The notes under the pieces were generated by a model. It did not search any database and was not told the origin of the DNA. It saw nothing but the letters and a program-made list of their open reading frames with translations. From Dictyophora rubrovolvata (Eukaryota > Basidiomycota > Agaricomycetes > Phallales > Phallaceae), in the NCBI GenBank assembly GCA_029959195.1, contig CP114118.1:434001-498000 (forward strand): DNA of 64,000 nt. Reading direction: 5' to 3'. The translations under genes and the position numbers were made by a program. Of the stretch, positions 35,220 to 46,343 are shown one piece after another; within the stretch, counting starts at the first letter, position 1, and every line of letters starts with the position of its first letter.

Positions 35220-38200
35220 TTTATACGCTCCTGTACATATACATATAGGTATTACATATAAACAATATTCGTCTGTATACTGTATTATACATTTTGTGAG
35301 TGCGATTTGTCTGTTTGCTCTCTAATCGGAGACGACCTCGGAAGGTTCAACCCGTTCGCATACAACAGTCAGACTAGTATGAAGTGACCGGTACTCAATG
35401 CTGGTATATATGACGGTCATCTTCGGCCAAAAGGACTGTAATACTTTTTCATCCGATGAACTATGGAACTCTATAAACACGTATGGATTTGAATTAGTGT
35501 CGACGAGAACGAGATGTGAAGCTGGTTGAATACCTCGTTTTCATTGGGTTCCTCAGACTGTGCACGCTCTTCATAATCGTGGCTCCTTTCTTCAGTGCTT
35601 TGATTTTCGACACCCGGCTGGAGTTGGGAGCAGGCCACACCTATACTTTGTCCAAATCCGCGTGCAGATACTTCAAGCGCAGAACGACGTTTTGTGTTTT
35701 GCTCGGCTTGCACCTCTACGATCATGATACCATGAAGATCATGTAACCTTTGCGGATCCAGTTTTGACTTTAGAATGGAAAGGGTTTTTTTTTCGTTCAA
35801 CTGGCGAAATGAGCGGTATTTCCATAGTTCCCCCAGTACACACGGGTTGTAGAGAATGGTGAACAGAGGCCCATTTGGATCCGCAGACATGAAGAGATTC
35901 ATTATACTCTGATGGAGGTAAATTTCTGTAGGATCGTTTTCTGAAAAATCGAAATTCCACTTCCCGAGGTTTCTAAGACATGTCGAAAAGTGGGATACAG
36001 CGTCGGAATCATTCGAGAGGATGGTGCATAGACCAGGACGGTTGTGTGGCATGAACAACAATGTAAACATGGGGGCTGTGTACAATAACATAGATTGTTG
36101 GTTCAGGTCTCGCGAGCACCATCGATATATGGGTGTGAGGTCGTGGCATTCCGTAAAGGGAATGCGGTCAGCCACGTCGGGGTCTATCCTGTCCAAAATC
36201 TCGGACAAACAATCTACTGCGCAACGTCTGGCCCTACCCGTCATAGACTCACTCCAGAATGCATCCACGCAGAAAATATCTTTGAAGAAGGTAAGGTAAT
36301 GCTTGGGTGCCAGCGAAAGACGTCGGGGTCTAAAAAGAACCCATTCGCAAAAGTTGAGAAACAGATTCGACAAGGACTCCTGCCTCTGTTCTTTGTCGGT
36401 AATGAGGGGCTGGTTGGAGGTAAGGTTACAATAGATGGTGTTAAGGAGGAGAAAACGTATTTCGACAGTCTTGTTTAGGGAATAATCAGGCTGGGTATCA
36501 TCGAAGAAATAACGGAAAATGCAGTCAAATTTCCACCATCCCAGTTCTTCACTATTCAAGGATACAATACCCGTGTTATATGTTGACTCACGAGTGGGAT
36601 CAGGTTTCCATTTAAATAGACCACATTGCCCATTGATGAGTATATGCGCAGCCACTGTATTCCCTACGAAGAAATACTGCCACATGGCCAGCGGAAGCTT
36701 GAGATCGTTGTTGATGGCATCCCTCATGATTTGGCCATAATTTTCAGTTATTACATTCCCGGCAATCCGAGAATAGGTTCGAAATTCTGCTTCTCCCAGC
36801 TGACTTTCTTCCACACTAGAAATAGACCGTAGTAGACGCCAGTGGTGAAGGTCATAAGCCAGGAAATCCAGACACAATCCATAACGCAAATCCACGATGT
36901 TTGTTTCGCTGACCTCCAAAGACCGGCAGAGATTCTCGCGAATGTTGAGTCTGAATGGCTGACCGATGACCGGATGCACAGCTACACACCGTGCAATAAT
37001 CCGATGGACACTCCTATTCGGAGAAGTCGCATAGAGCCAATGGAGAGCCTCGAAATCGAGGAGAACCGCATTTTTGACAACTTTCTTTATATTCTCTTCT
37101 CTCCAATTTGTGAATTTGGGTAATTCTTCGGTGAATATCGTGTCTCGTAACTTTCGAAAACCACGACGCAGGACGCCAGCTAACTTGAAGATAGAGCAGA
37201 ATGCATGTCGAAATACGCTGTAGGTGTGCTGAAGGAGACGATGAATATAATGTAGAGCTTTGTAATTTATACTTCTTCCTACGACTTGAGAAAATTTTCT
37301 CCAAGTTGCGCTAATCAAACGGAGGATTGATCGTAAGGAAAAGACAAGAACACCAACGTAAATCGTCAATGAAGTTGTATACGGACATTCCGGATATCGA
37401 ATGGGCAATATCACAGAAATGAAATATAGGAAGTATGTGGTACCGGTAATGATTACGATGGTCCAAGCGACGCGAATGTCCAATGGAAACAATAGGATGA
37501 TAATGCCTGTGAGGAAGATGCCGACAGCAAGATGTAGGAGGATAGGGAGGAGGTCGACGATGGCACCAACTTTCCACAATTCAAACCCTTTGAACCGCAG
37601 CTGCCTGGCCCTGACCTTTTCGTGGGCTGTTCCAGTGATAGAAGTCAGATAATAATAGAGCCATTGTTTGGCGAGGACGGCGAATAGTGCAGTAGATAAA
37701 GTGATCGCCAAACTGGTAAACCATAGACCGTTCACCAGAAACGCAGTAGTCGATGGTGTGAATGGCGATGTAGGGGTTAGCGTTGAGCTAGGAATGTTAT
37801 TTAACGGTGTTCCGCTAGATTGTGCTCGTAGTATTTGTGCTATTTCGAACAACAAAGATGCAGAGACTTGAGTATTATCTTTCTGAAGACTTTGCGAAGC
37901 CTGTGAGACGAATGTTGTTATAACGCCGGAAAAGAGACCGGCCTGACAAGCAGGAAAATTAGAAGAACATTTGGTTAAAGCGTATATTCTGCCTACAAAA
38001 ACCAGGAGAACGTCGGCCGTCTCTTTCCACCCTTCTACTCTCTCACGGTCAAACGATTCGGCTTCATCAAGGTAAGTCAACCAAACACGAGCGTTTTCGG
38101 CTGCCTCTTCTCCTGGTGGATCTCTGGGATATTTTTGTTCATAATCATATCGATTATTCACTAATATCCATTACCTCTAGTGTCCAAAGTAAACAGAATT

Positions 38201-38680
38201 ACAGTACTCACAGCTGGTTTCTGGTGACAAACCTTTGGTCAACCCGAAAAACCTTTTGCGCCCTCCGGTGTTTCGTTGCGTATGAGTATGACCAGATGTT
38301 GCTGGGTTAGGTGTAGCCTCTGAATAATATAAAGTGATGAGTTTGAATTTTTATATTTTAAACCAAGAAACTCGCCAAGAAAATCGCGGAAGAGAGCCAC
38401 TAAATTTTCTATCCTTTCATCAGATTGTTTTCCCTTCACAGCGGCAGATCGATTGCTTTCCTCGTTGAAAGACGTCGCTGCGGCATCTATGGATGGAGAC
38501 TTGGAATGTTCAACAATAGGCGCAGCTCCTTGGTCACCAGAAGAGTCATTATCGTCCTGTGAAGGTTGTTCCAAGGCACTTTTAGAATCTTCGCCGACGC
38601 TTTCGTTTATCATAACCGACGCGAGGTGCACTTTTCTCTCGTTCAAACTAGCTGTTTCGGACATGGTGGGTGCCGACTGC
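34395..38680. repeat. Segmental duplication, parent copy
   Basis: The 3' half of BRL1, the spacer and the entire minus-strand DUF6535 gene recur in the same order and orientation at about 45600-49780. For example, the spacer TGCACGCTCTTCA and TTCAGTGCTTTGATTTTCGA occur in both (near 35561/46409 and 35592/46440). This copy has open genes and is taken as the parent. End points are approximate. Confidence 0.8.
35471..38664 (-). CDS. DUF6535-type membrane protein, copy 2 (intact)
   Basis: Exon 1 starts at 38664 (MSETASLNERKVHLASV) with an acidic, serine-rich leader. A 51-nt intron (38211 to 38161) joins it to NNRYDYEQKYPRDPPGEE; a 54-nt in-frame intron (37996 to 37943) is removed to give WKETADVLLVF-AGLFSGVITTF, the family hallmark. 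Membrane spans follow at AGLFSGVITTFV, LWFTSLAITLSTALFAVLA, LPILLHLAVGIFLTGIIIL, a next segment TIVIITGTTYFLYFISVI and another near YTTSLTIYVGVLVFSL. A long soluble helical C-terminal part of about 570 residues has no known domain. The frame is uninterrupted to the stop at 35471. Function unknown; DUF6535 genes are numerous and variable in mushrooms. Total about 1000 residues. Confidence 0.85.
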
Positions 38681-41600
38681 GATACGATGGTAAGAGCTGA
38701 TAATGCAGCAGAAATGAACCGTCTGATTACAAAAAAGGAATGGAAGCCTGGAGTGTGGTGTGCCATCATGACCCGAAACGTTACTACCCTGTTGCCTCGT
38801 TTGAACCTCGTGCACGTCAATATTTAGAACTACGTGTCAGGATCCATTGGATAAACAACGCGACATCATATTACGGAACGAATCGTTACTCCGACCTCCC
38901 TGGGTTATGAATATTAACTCAGCGAATGCTAAAGTTAACGATGGACGCGAATCTTTTAGAACAACATGGAAAGCAGATGACACTGCTTCCACTTCTCTTT
39001 AATTCTGGCACTGACACTTTAGCGTGCCCACATTTGACTTTCACCTGAATTTGGTTGTCAGGACCCAGCGAGTTCGTGGAGAGCAAACAGATGACCACAC
39101 GTCGTCCATGGGAGCCAATCCGGGTCGTCAACTCGTCCTTATTGAAGCTTGATGTTCTACCAGTCAGTCAATTTGAAGAGCATGTTCAGTGTTGGACTGA
39201 AGTCATAAAGAGCTGCCTGTATATTTTGTGTATCAGAGCTCTTGACGAAAATATAATACACATGGTGTGGTTGTTCCGCACTAGTCCTTCTAATCCTGTC
39301 AGTCAATTGGAAGATACCCAACATACCGCTCGTACTTATTGTTCCCAATATAAGTCAAAGCTAGTATAAGCACGCAGAATAGATGTCGCGGTGAGCCAAG
39401 ATATTACAAGCTTTGTTTACGACCCGAGCTGCATGCAGAACGTCGTGAGTCGAGTCGAACGGCCCCACGTGATAAACAAGATGTGGTGATAGAGCGTTAA
39501 ATTCATTACTTATGCTCTTCTATTTAAACCCGTAAGCGACCATTCGGCACTAGTTGAAACAGGCCATCCTGAGCGCTCAAGCGAACATGCCGGTACAGTT
39601 TCTCCTTCACGAGCAAGGAGTCCCAATGCAAATGAACCACCACCTAAAAGATAAGTCCGATCTAAATCAGTCGTTTAAAGGTAGTGAGAGCACGAACCAA
39701 TCATATGAGCGCACCAGCCCAGGCTCATAATAATTTACAGAGGTCTAAACATAGCAAAATCTTACCGAAAGAGTACGCGTTAACCAGTAAAGGATCGGCT
39801 CATTGAGACATCGATGGTTTATATTTCTCCTAAAATAATTTACTTCTTCCTTCAGTCTGTGACTACTTCAGTCCAGCGAACCGCCCTTGTGGCGCATTGG
39901 AATAAATCCAGTGTTACGTCCGTCGTCGCGTTACTTGTCCGTGCATGTCAGACACCTGGAGCATCGCATGTATTATTATCGCTTGAGAGGCGGAGAGAGA
40001 ACAGTGAAGAGGACGTGGGTATCAAAAGAAGAAATGTACAGTCCATACGGAGGATGATATTGACACTTGGGGGTGCGACATCATGGGAGGCGCCATCGAG
40101 ACGTTTCGTAAACGATGGGGGTGATACAAAAGATGAAAAAAGAAAGGGCCGGTGAACGATTCATAATTGAAAGACGTGCGACGAGAGCACGAGTGGTGGT
40201 AAATCGATGTCTGACGCTCCATTCGTTTTAATTGACGTCCCTACGAGTTGCCAAGTAAAAACGGAGAAACGTAACTCCTTCGTCTTTGCATGCGTCGCGT
40301 TGCATGAATTTGCTATAAATGCCGATAGTAGTGATAGCGATCTATTGGATGAGGTAGATATTTCGGTGAAGATGAATAGTAGCAGTTGTTACGCAAAGTG
40401 TCTGTCGATGAAGAGTCCTCTGGGTAGATGGATGTGAGAGGATGGGACACGTGTCAAGTCGAGTAAGACGTAGCGGGGATAAGATCTACCCCAGAAAGAG
40501 AAAGCAATAAGACGATATCTAGAAAGAGATGAAAAACGCAAGACTCCTCCAAGGCATCCCACCTAGATGGTAACCGGTAACGAACTTGGTAAGTTGAAAT
40601 GCTTCTTAACGACCTTAAATTCATTGTTCGCCCTCTCTTGTTATCCATAATCCTCGCCTTTTTTCCCAATACAACGTACATGCCCACAACTTGACAGGTT
40701 TCCTTCAATACAGCGGCAAACTTATCTCTGTCACAAACGCACAGCTAAACTGTAATGTGCTGTTCGGAGTGGGACCACGACATGCAACGTTGGGGGTTTG
40801 TGACAATGACGACACAACTCAGAGGACCAGCAATTTCAATTGTCACATAAGCCTGCATGACTCCGGTGCTCATTAAAAGAAAAGGCACGAGCGTGATATT
40901 TGAGCTATTCGCTCTATATCAGCGACACTGCGAGTTGTTTTGTTTTGCATCCAGATCCCGTTTTGTGAATTTCATCGAGTTTCCCAAAAAAGGTGTTACG
41001 GTTTCGTTACGGTCTCTTTGAGTTCAGTCATTCCGAGAGGAATATAAGGAACTAAGACTCACATCGACGTGAAATTATGAATGGGCCTGGCCTTGTGTTA
41101 GGAAATCGGAACCATTTCTTCTGGTTCGCTCTGGTGTGAGCGATGTGGTAGTCGGCGACGGAAAAAAATCTGCGGCCTTACATAATCCGAATGTGTCACG
41201 GTGCCCCCACTGCTATGATGTGTCAATTTTTTATCAACTCCAAAAAGACAAAACACCGTACCTCGTTCTCCCTTTGACCATCCACAACCCTCGTTCTTTC
41301 GCTCAACACAACGCCGCGTATGGGCCGTCGCCATGGCCATCACGCCACGCTTCAATCTTCTGTTAGGTCGATGATTTGGTACCAGTGCACATTCAATAAC
41401 CAATGGTAACCACATTTTTCAATGAACCTGGAGTTTCAGCTGTCGTCACTAAGTCGTTTCATTATCTGGGAGGATCTACTTAGGCCACGATGCGGTACTA
41501 GAGCGAGAACAGTTTTTGGCAGTCACGCATCTCAAAACTCTCAAATTTGTACTTATGATCATTGGCGAGACCTGTCATTACAATCCTCATAATGTTACTA

Positions 41601-42281
41601 CCTGAACTAGACGACCTAAGGTAGGCCCTATCGGTTTGAAAGATATAATCTTGCTAGAGAATTTAAACTAAAGACAGCTCCACTGAAAAAAGCGATGCCG
41701 TAAGTTTTCATTTTTCGCTCCAAAACAAACGGTTACATTCATGAAATACATACATATAGACGCGTATCATGCTTCATTATGGCCCCATTCTTTCCTATGT
41801 TGTGGAGCATAGAAAAGGCCGGAATGTCGAACACATTTCAGTCAAAATTACCGGCAGTCATCGTTCTCCAAATATTCCCAAAGTGAATATTTGAATTATC
41901 ATCGACTCGGACGATTCATGTTTCCTTGTTTGTTTTAAAGAAACCCAACATGTATGCTCCAAAATTTCTTAGACTTCTAATGACGAAAACTAATATTTTT
42001 AACTTCTCACTCTCACTCCCTCTAAATCTCAATCGGTCATAATTTAAAAATATTTATATAAATCTAAATCGCCGACCTTCCATCCATGTCCTTCTCGAAT
42101 GAAGGATCGGAGCCCGTAGTTCTGACCACCGATGTCATGATATGTCAATATTTTCCATACCGATCCACGCTAGTAATAAACTTTAAACTTTATATAGTGT
42201 CCGTATCAGCGTACATAAAAAGTGCTCGCGAACAAGCCATAGCTAATACTCTTCACCCTCAGTCACTGTGTCAGTCCGAGG
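38665..42281. other. Long intergenic region
   Basis: About 3.6 kb without a gene I can support. Open frames at 39055-39369, 39814-40155 and 41098-41415 have no recognisable domain or intron signals. Short duplicated words (CAGTCAATTTGAAGA / CAGTCAATTGGAAGA at about 39166 and 39300) may mark old insertions. The last 300 bases are the 3' flank of the peroxygenase. Confidence 0.5.
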
Positions 42282-43738
42282 TCACTGCCCGAACGGGAAG
42301 ACTTGAGTGCAGTTACCTCCCGAAAAGGACTGGAAGAAGAAATCAAGATTAGCATTAAGATTGTCCCTTAAAATACCCGTGACATTAGGATAAAGAGGGG
42401 CGAAAATATTTTCGACGAAATTGGTGTACAGCCCGCATCCGTCGCTGAGGTTTGGTGAATTAGGGTCGACAGTGAAGGAATTGACGGCGGTTCCGTTGTT
42501 TTTACCCGGTTGAGTAGGGTGCGCAGAGAAGATTGCGTTGACTGCATTGTTAATCATTTCGGGGGTTTTGGATCCATCAGCACGATGGAAGCCAGTTGGC
42601 ATACGGCTATCCCGGAAAAAGCTCAACGCATCATCTATGGGAAGGATACCATCGGCTTTGCGACCGTCCACAAAGAACACGAGTGCGAATGCAGATTCAC
42701 CATAAGCCGTGCTGAAACGCGGGGAAAGGAGTGAGAACGTAGGGTTAGTCGCAATTCCTTCTTGAATACGAGCAAATCGCAGCTCGGCAGCAACGGTCAA
42801 GTTGTAATTTCCACCACCGAATGTGTTACTGAAATTGACGAACTGTCATTGGAATTATTAGATCAAGAGGCGGCATGGATCCTGTCAGTCTTCAGGCCGC
42901 TTACCTGTGCAAAGAGACCGGGATTGAAGTCGTGATTATCACCAAAAAAGAAGTCCACTATTAATAAAACATGGGAATCAGCAAAGAAGGGTAGCTGTAA
43001 TAAACTCGGGAACGGAACATACGGCGAGTCAAACTGGCATCACCTGTACGTACATATGCAACGCATGTGAGAAATGAATATGCATCAAAGAATAAAATGG
43101 AAGACATTACCTTCGAAAACGGCATGCGTATCTAATCCTCCAACAATTGCCGGGCTTGGGGGATTGGGGCCGGTTGAGTTTGTTTTGCTGCCGATACTCA
43201 TCAGATTGGTAAGGGGATTGCCATCGACAAGCATGGTAGAGTACACGAGAGTGGTCGCCGTTTCGTAGTCCATGCCAAAGCCTTTATTGAAATATGTGAG
43301 ACCAGCGATCGGTACGGTATCGCATATAGCTCTTGAGAGACAACTAACCTTCTTGAGCAGCGTTTAATATTTGAGCTGGAGTTGCAATCCCATTGCGGGG
43401 AAGATACTGTGATGGGTTGGGTCAAAATGACGCGACCGAAAGAACTTGAAGTATGTGCTTACACCATGAGAAGCCAAAGTGTTCAACCCAGGGCAAGGAC
43501 CACGAATATCTCCTGGACGGAGAGGCATAAAGGGATGAGCCGCATCATTGACCAATTTGACAGAGGTGTCATTGATTGGAGGCGGAGGCGGAGGAGTCGG
43601 GATGATATTCAGCCTCGGAATGAGAGCCTGAAGCTCTCTTTCCGTCAGACCTGCAAGGGATTGGTACTGAGGTATCCCTACAGCTCGAGTGGCAAGAACT
43701 GCGAGAGGAAACAGAATAGAAAACTTTGTCATAGGCAA
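42282..43738 (-). CDS. Secreted unspecific peroxygenase (heme-thiolate peroxidase)
   Basis: Uses H2O2 to insert oxygen into aromatic and aliphatic compounds outside the cell. A signal peptide (MPMTKFSILFPLAVLATRAV) precedes a short pro-region. The heme-thiolate ligand lies in RGPCPGLNTLASHG (PCP motif). After an intron come YLPRNGIATPAQI and GGLDTHAVFEG; a further intron gives DASLTR, so the EGD-S magnesium site is complete. Then FFFGDNHDFNPGLF, GGGNYNLTVAAELRF and the acid-base pair in PRFSTAYGESAF (Arg and Glu seven residues apart). VDPNSPNLSDGCGLY and GGNCTQVFPFGQ close the protein with the family's C-terminal disulfide pair. About 378 residues, the length of the long Agrocybe-type (AaeUPO) group. 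Several N-x-S/T sites suggest glycosylation. All catalytic residues are present, so probably active. Confidence 0.92.
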
Positions 43739-45599
43739 GATTGTGAAAAGTCGGGATGAGACTGTATTGAATCTGTCGGGGGTGTTCAGGTTGTCAGTTG
43801 AGAAGACACCCAGTTAGCTAGCTCTGCTTTTATACTGCTCGGGAGCGCAGGGATAATAGGAATAGGTAGCCAGTGAGGTGCATCGCTTACGCACGAAGTC
43901 CGGCTTGGGAGCTTTTACAAATTGATATGCTTGCCACTGATGAAGCCACTGCTGATAATATTGAGGCCCGCAGTTGTGAGACCTACAAACAGACAGTGCA
44001 AATGTTTCGAATGCTAAATCAGAATGTCCCGAAACACTGCAATATTTCAACGCCTGCGGGCAAACAATATAATACATGCTGGTGAAGAGCTGTTCATCGA
44101 ACGTACCACCCACAACTTCACGGGGTCAAATTTAAAGAAATGTAATACATATTCTGACAGCTTCCTGTGCGACTAGGAAGCCTTGAAGAAGCCGATGCTC
44201 CATTCACAACGGTGGCCAGCGACATTAAGCGGCGGAGTGTGTGAGCATTGCGTGTACAGCAGTCAAAGATGGGCTACTAGTAGGCAGCCGGTTTGTCTGC
44301 GAGGGACAGCTCAAATGTTTTATCCACTTTCCTCTGTCCGTAGTGATTTCAGGATAAGGTTGCAAATAGATTGAGAGATCACGATGTTTAATGCGAGGCT
44401 GGAGTCTCAGACAAGTGCTTTAGAGATCTTAATACTGATGTTAGAGACGCAAACATTTAGACAAATTGAGTGATTGCGGCGATCTCTGGAATTTAAGATA
44501 ATTAAACGTAGACTTCGAGAGAATCCAACTTGCACCTCACTTGAAAGGCACCAGTGGTCCTCGAATAGGCAGGCCGTTTCCCCCATCTTGTCGTAATTGT
44601 GCCGATCATTTTCCGCAAGAGGCGTACAGCAACCGGGGCAGAATTATCAATACAAATGTTTTTTGAGTGCGTGGACATTTGATTGGCTTCAAGATGTGGT
44701 CATGGCAACTAGCAACTGTACTGGATGATGGGGCTGCGGGCTGCGTCGGGTGTGTACGATGGTTAGTCAAATTACTGAATGATCGCGGCACCTAAGACAT
44801 GTGGAAAATCGATGTCGATGAGGTTCAGCCTTTCGGATTTAGACGCCAGCACCGGTCCGAAGTAACCGTCACGTCAGCGCTGGATCATGGCTCGTATGCC
44901 AACAACTTGAGGTTTCCGCCAACTTGAACACGGCTGTGAACACATATTCGTCACAATGCACAATCAAGCTCTATAATCTCCACACAGGTCGTCAGAACCA
45001 GTAGTCTTCTTGAGACGCCAACTGCCGACTTAGCACACATGCATAATTCATTACATCGGTGATTACCTTGTCTTGCGTCTAGTCTCTCAGAGCTTACTCA
45101 TCCAAGCTCATCTTCTAAAAAAGGGCGCGAGCCTCTCGACCCTTGGAAAGGTCATTAATCGTTCCGAGAGACGAAAACGAGGCCCACATGGATAAGCGGT
45201 ATCTCGAGTTGTCTATGGGCTTCAATAGATATCACGAACCAAGTTCTGAATTACTACCAGATCAAGACTGGCTCTCTAACTTGACTAGTGAACAACAATA
45301 CGAGTCAGCGAAGGAGAAAGAGAGGGCGATGCCGTTTATGACCGTAATACAAATGCGTCACGACTGCGAGCAGCGCGCTGAAGCAATAAATTTCGTCTAG
45401 AATCAGGCAAGCTGAGTATAAGACGTCGATGCTGTAGCTTCGTGCGCTCTAAGTGCTTTTCATGTGATTCTGCCTCTAGAATCATCGTAAAACTATCAAT
45501 ATTTCCATACAATATTTTTTGACGGAATACTCGCCTCCTTCATTGTGCCCATGAGCTGAGCGCCATAGTATGTGTTCACACCGAAATCACCAATTGAAT
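43739..45599. other. Intergenic region
   Basis: Upstream flank of the peroxygenase, then about 1.4 kb with no gene. The open frame 45143-45400 (plus) and the one at 43814-44113 (minus, within the expected promoter) have no domain. The segmental duplication begins at its right end. Confidence 0.5.
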
Positions 45600-46040
45600 C
45601 GGCTCAATCTGAAATACCTTTACTACTTGGGTATGTACATCCAATCGATTGATGTCGTCAGAAGTTGAAACGATCGTATAGATACTTGCAATTTCTCTTC
45701 AATCTCTCACTGGTCATTGGGCTACTATCATACCTCGCATACGGATTCTTTCGCAATGTGCAGAAAGATGTGGAATATCTTGGAATCGTTCTTATCAACT
45801 CACTTTTGATGTTCTATCGCACGCGACATGCACCTGGCGACCTTGTCTCGCCACCTGTAGCAGCACCGCTGTTCCATTCGAACTCTCTTCCTTACTAGCC
45901 GTCACCTTCATAGGCCACCACGCCGGACTCATTTACGCAAGAACTGACTGACAAGCATTAAGTCTTCCACCGGGAGAGGACCCCCTCTTCTAAGGACACC
46001 CGGTCGACGAAGGAAACCGTCAAATGATGATTTCCGAGAG
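45600..46040 (+). pseudogene. Truncated duplicate of the BRL1 3' half
   Basis: Follows BRL1 from SEIPYLLLG (here SEIPLLLG), including the intron with GTATGT...TATAG, then helix 1 (LSLVIGLLSYLAYGFFRNV). About 380 bp of the parent is missing: KDVE is joined directly and in frame to LGIVLINSLLMFY of helix 2, so the whole lumenal cysteine domain is lost. It ends in an early TAG after NSLPY, where the parent reads PYWPP. It has no start codon of its own. Not a functional Brl1. Confidence 0.82.
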
Positions 46041-46343
46041 GATTAGTATTATAATAGTTTATTCGCTCTTTGGTATATATAGGTATTACATAGTACATAA
46101 ACAATATTGGTCTGTATACTGTATTTCACATCTCTAAGTGCAATTTGTCTACCTGTTCTCACTAACCGGAGCCGACCCTTGAAGCTGACCCTTGAAGCTT
46201 GAAGGCTCGTTCGCATACAGCCTGAGCGACCGATGCTCAATACTGATTTATTTGACGGTCATCTTCAGCCAGACGAACTGGAATACTTTTTTCACCCGGT
46301 GGACTATGGAATTAGAGTTTTCATGCTATAAATATGCATGAAT

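Noticed and set aside
37943-37996. Reading the 54-nt stretch VGRIYALTKCSSNFPACQ as part of DUF6535 copy 2
   Set aside because: It has GTAGGC...TTGTCAG splice signals and its removal restores the family motif DVLLVFAGLFSGV, so it is an in-frame intron.
38239-38820. Minus-strand frame starting MTCTRFKRGN as a separate gene
   Set aside because: It is exon 1 of DUF6535 copy 2 with upstream non-coding sequence; the real start is at 38664.
39814-40437. Plus-strand frames of 113 and 76 codons
   Set aside because: No recognisable motif, no joining intron and no homology to neighbours.
46174-46200. Tandem GACCCTTGAAGCT duplication as a regulatory repeat
   Set aside because: Only two units inside the decaying duplicate; an ordinary small tandem duplication.
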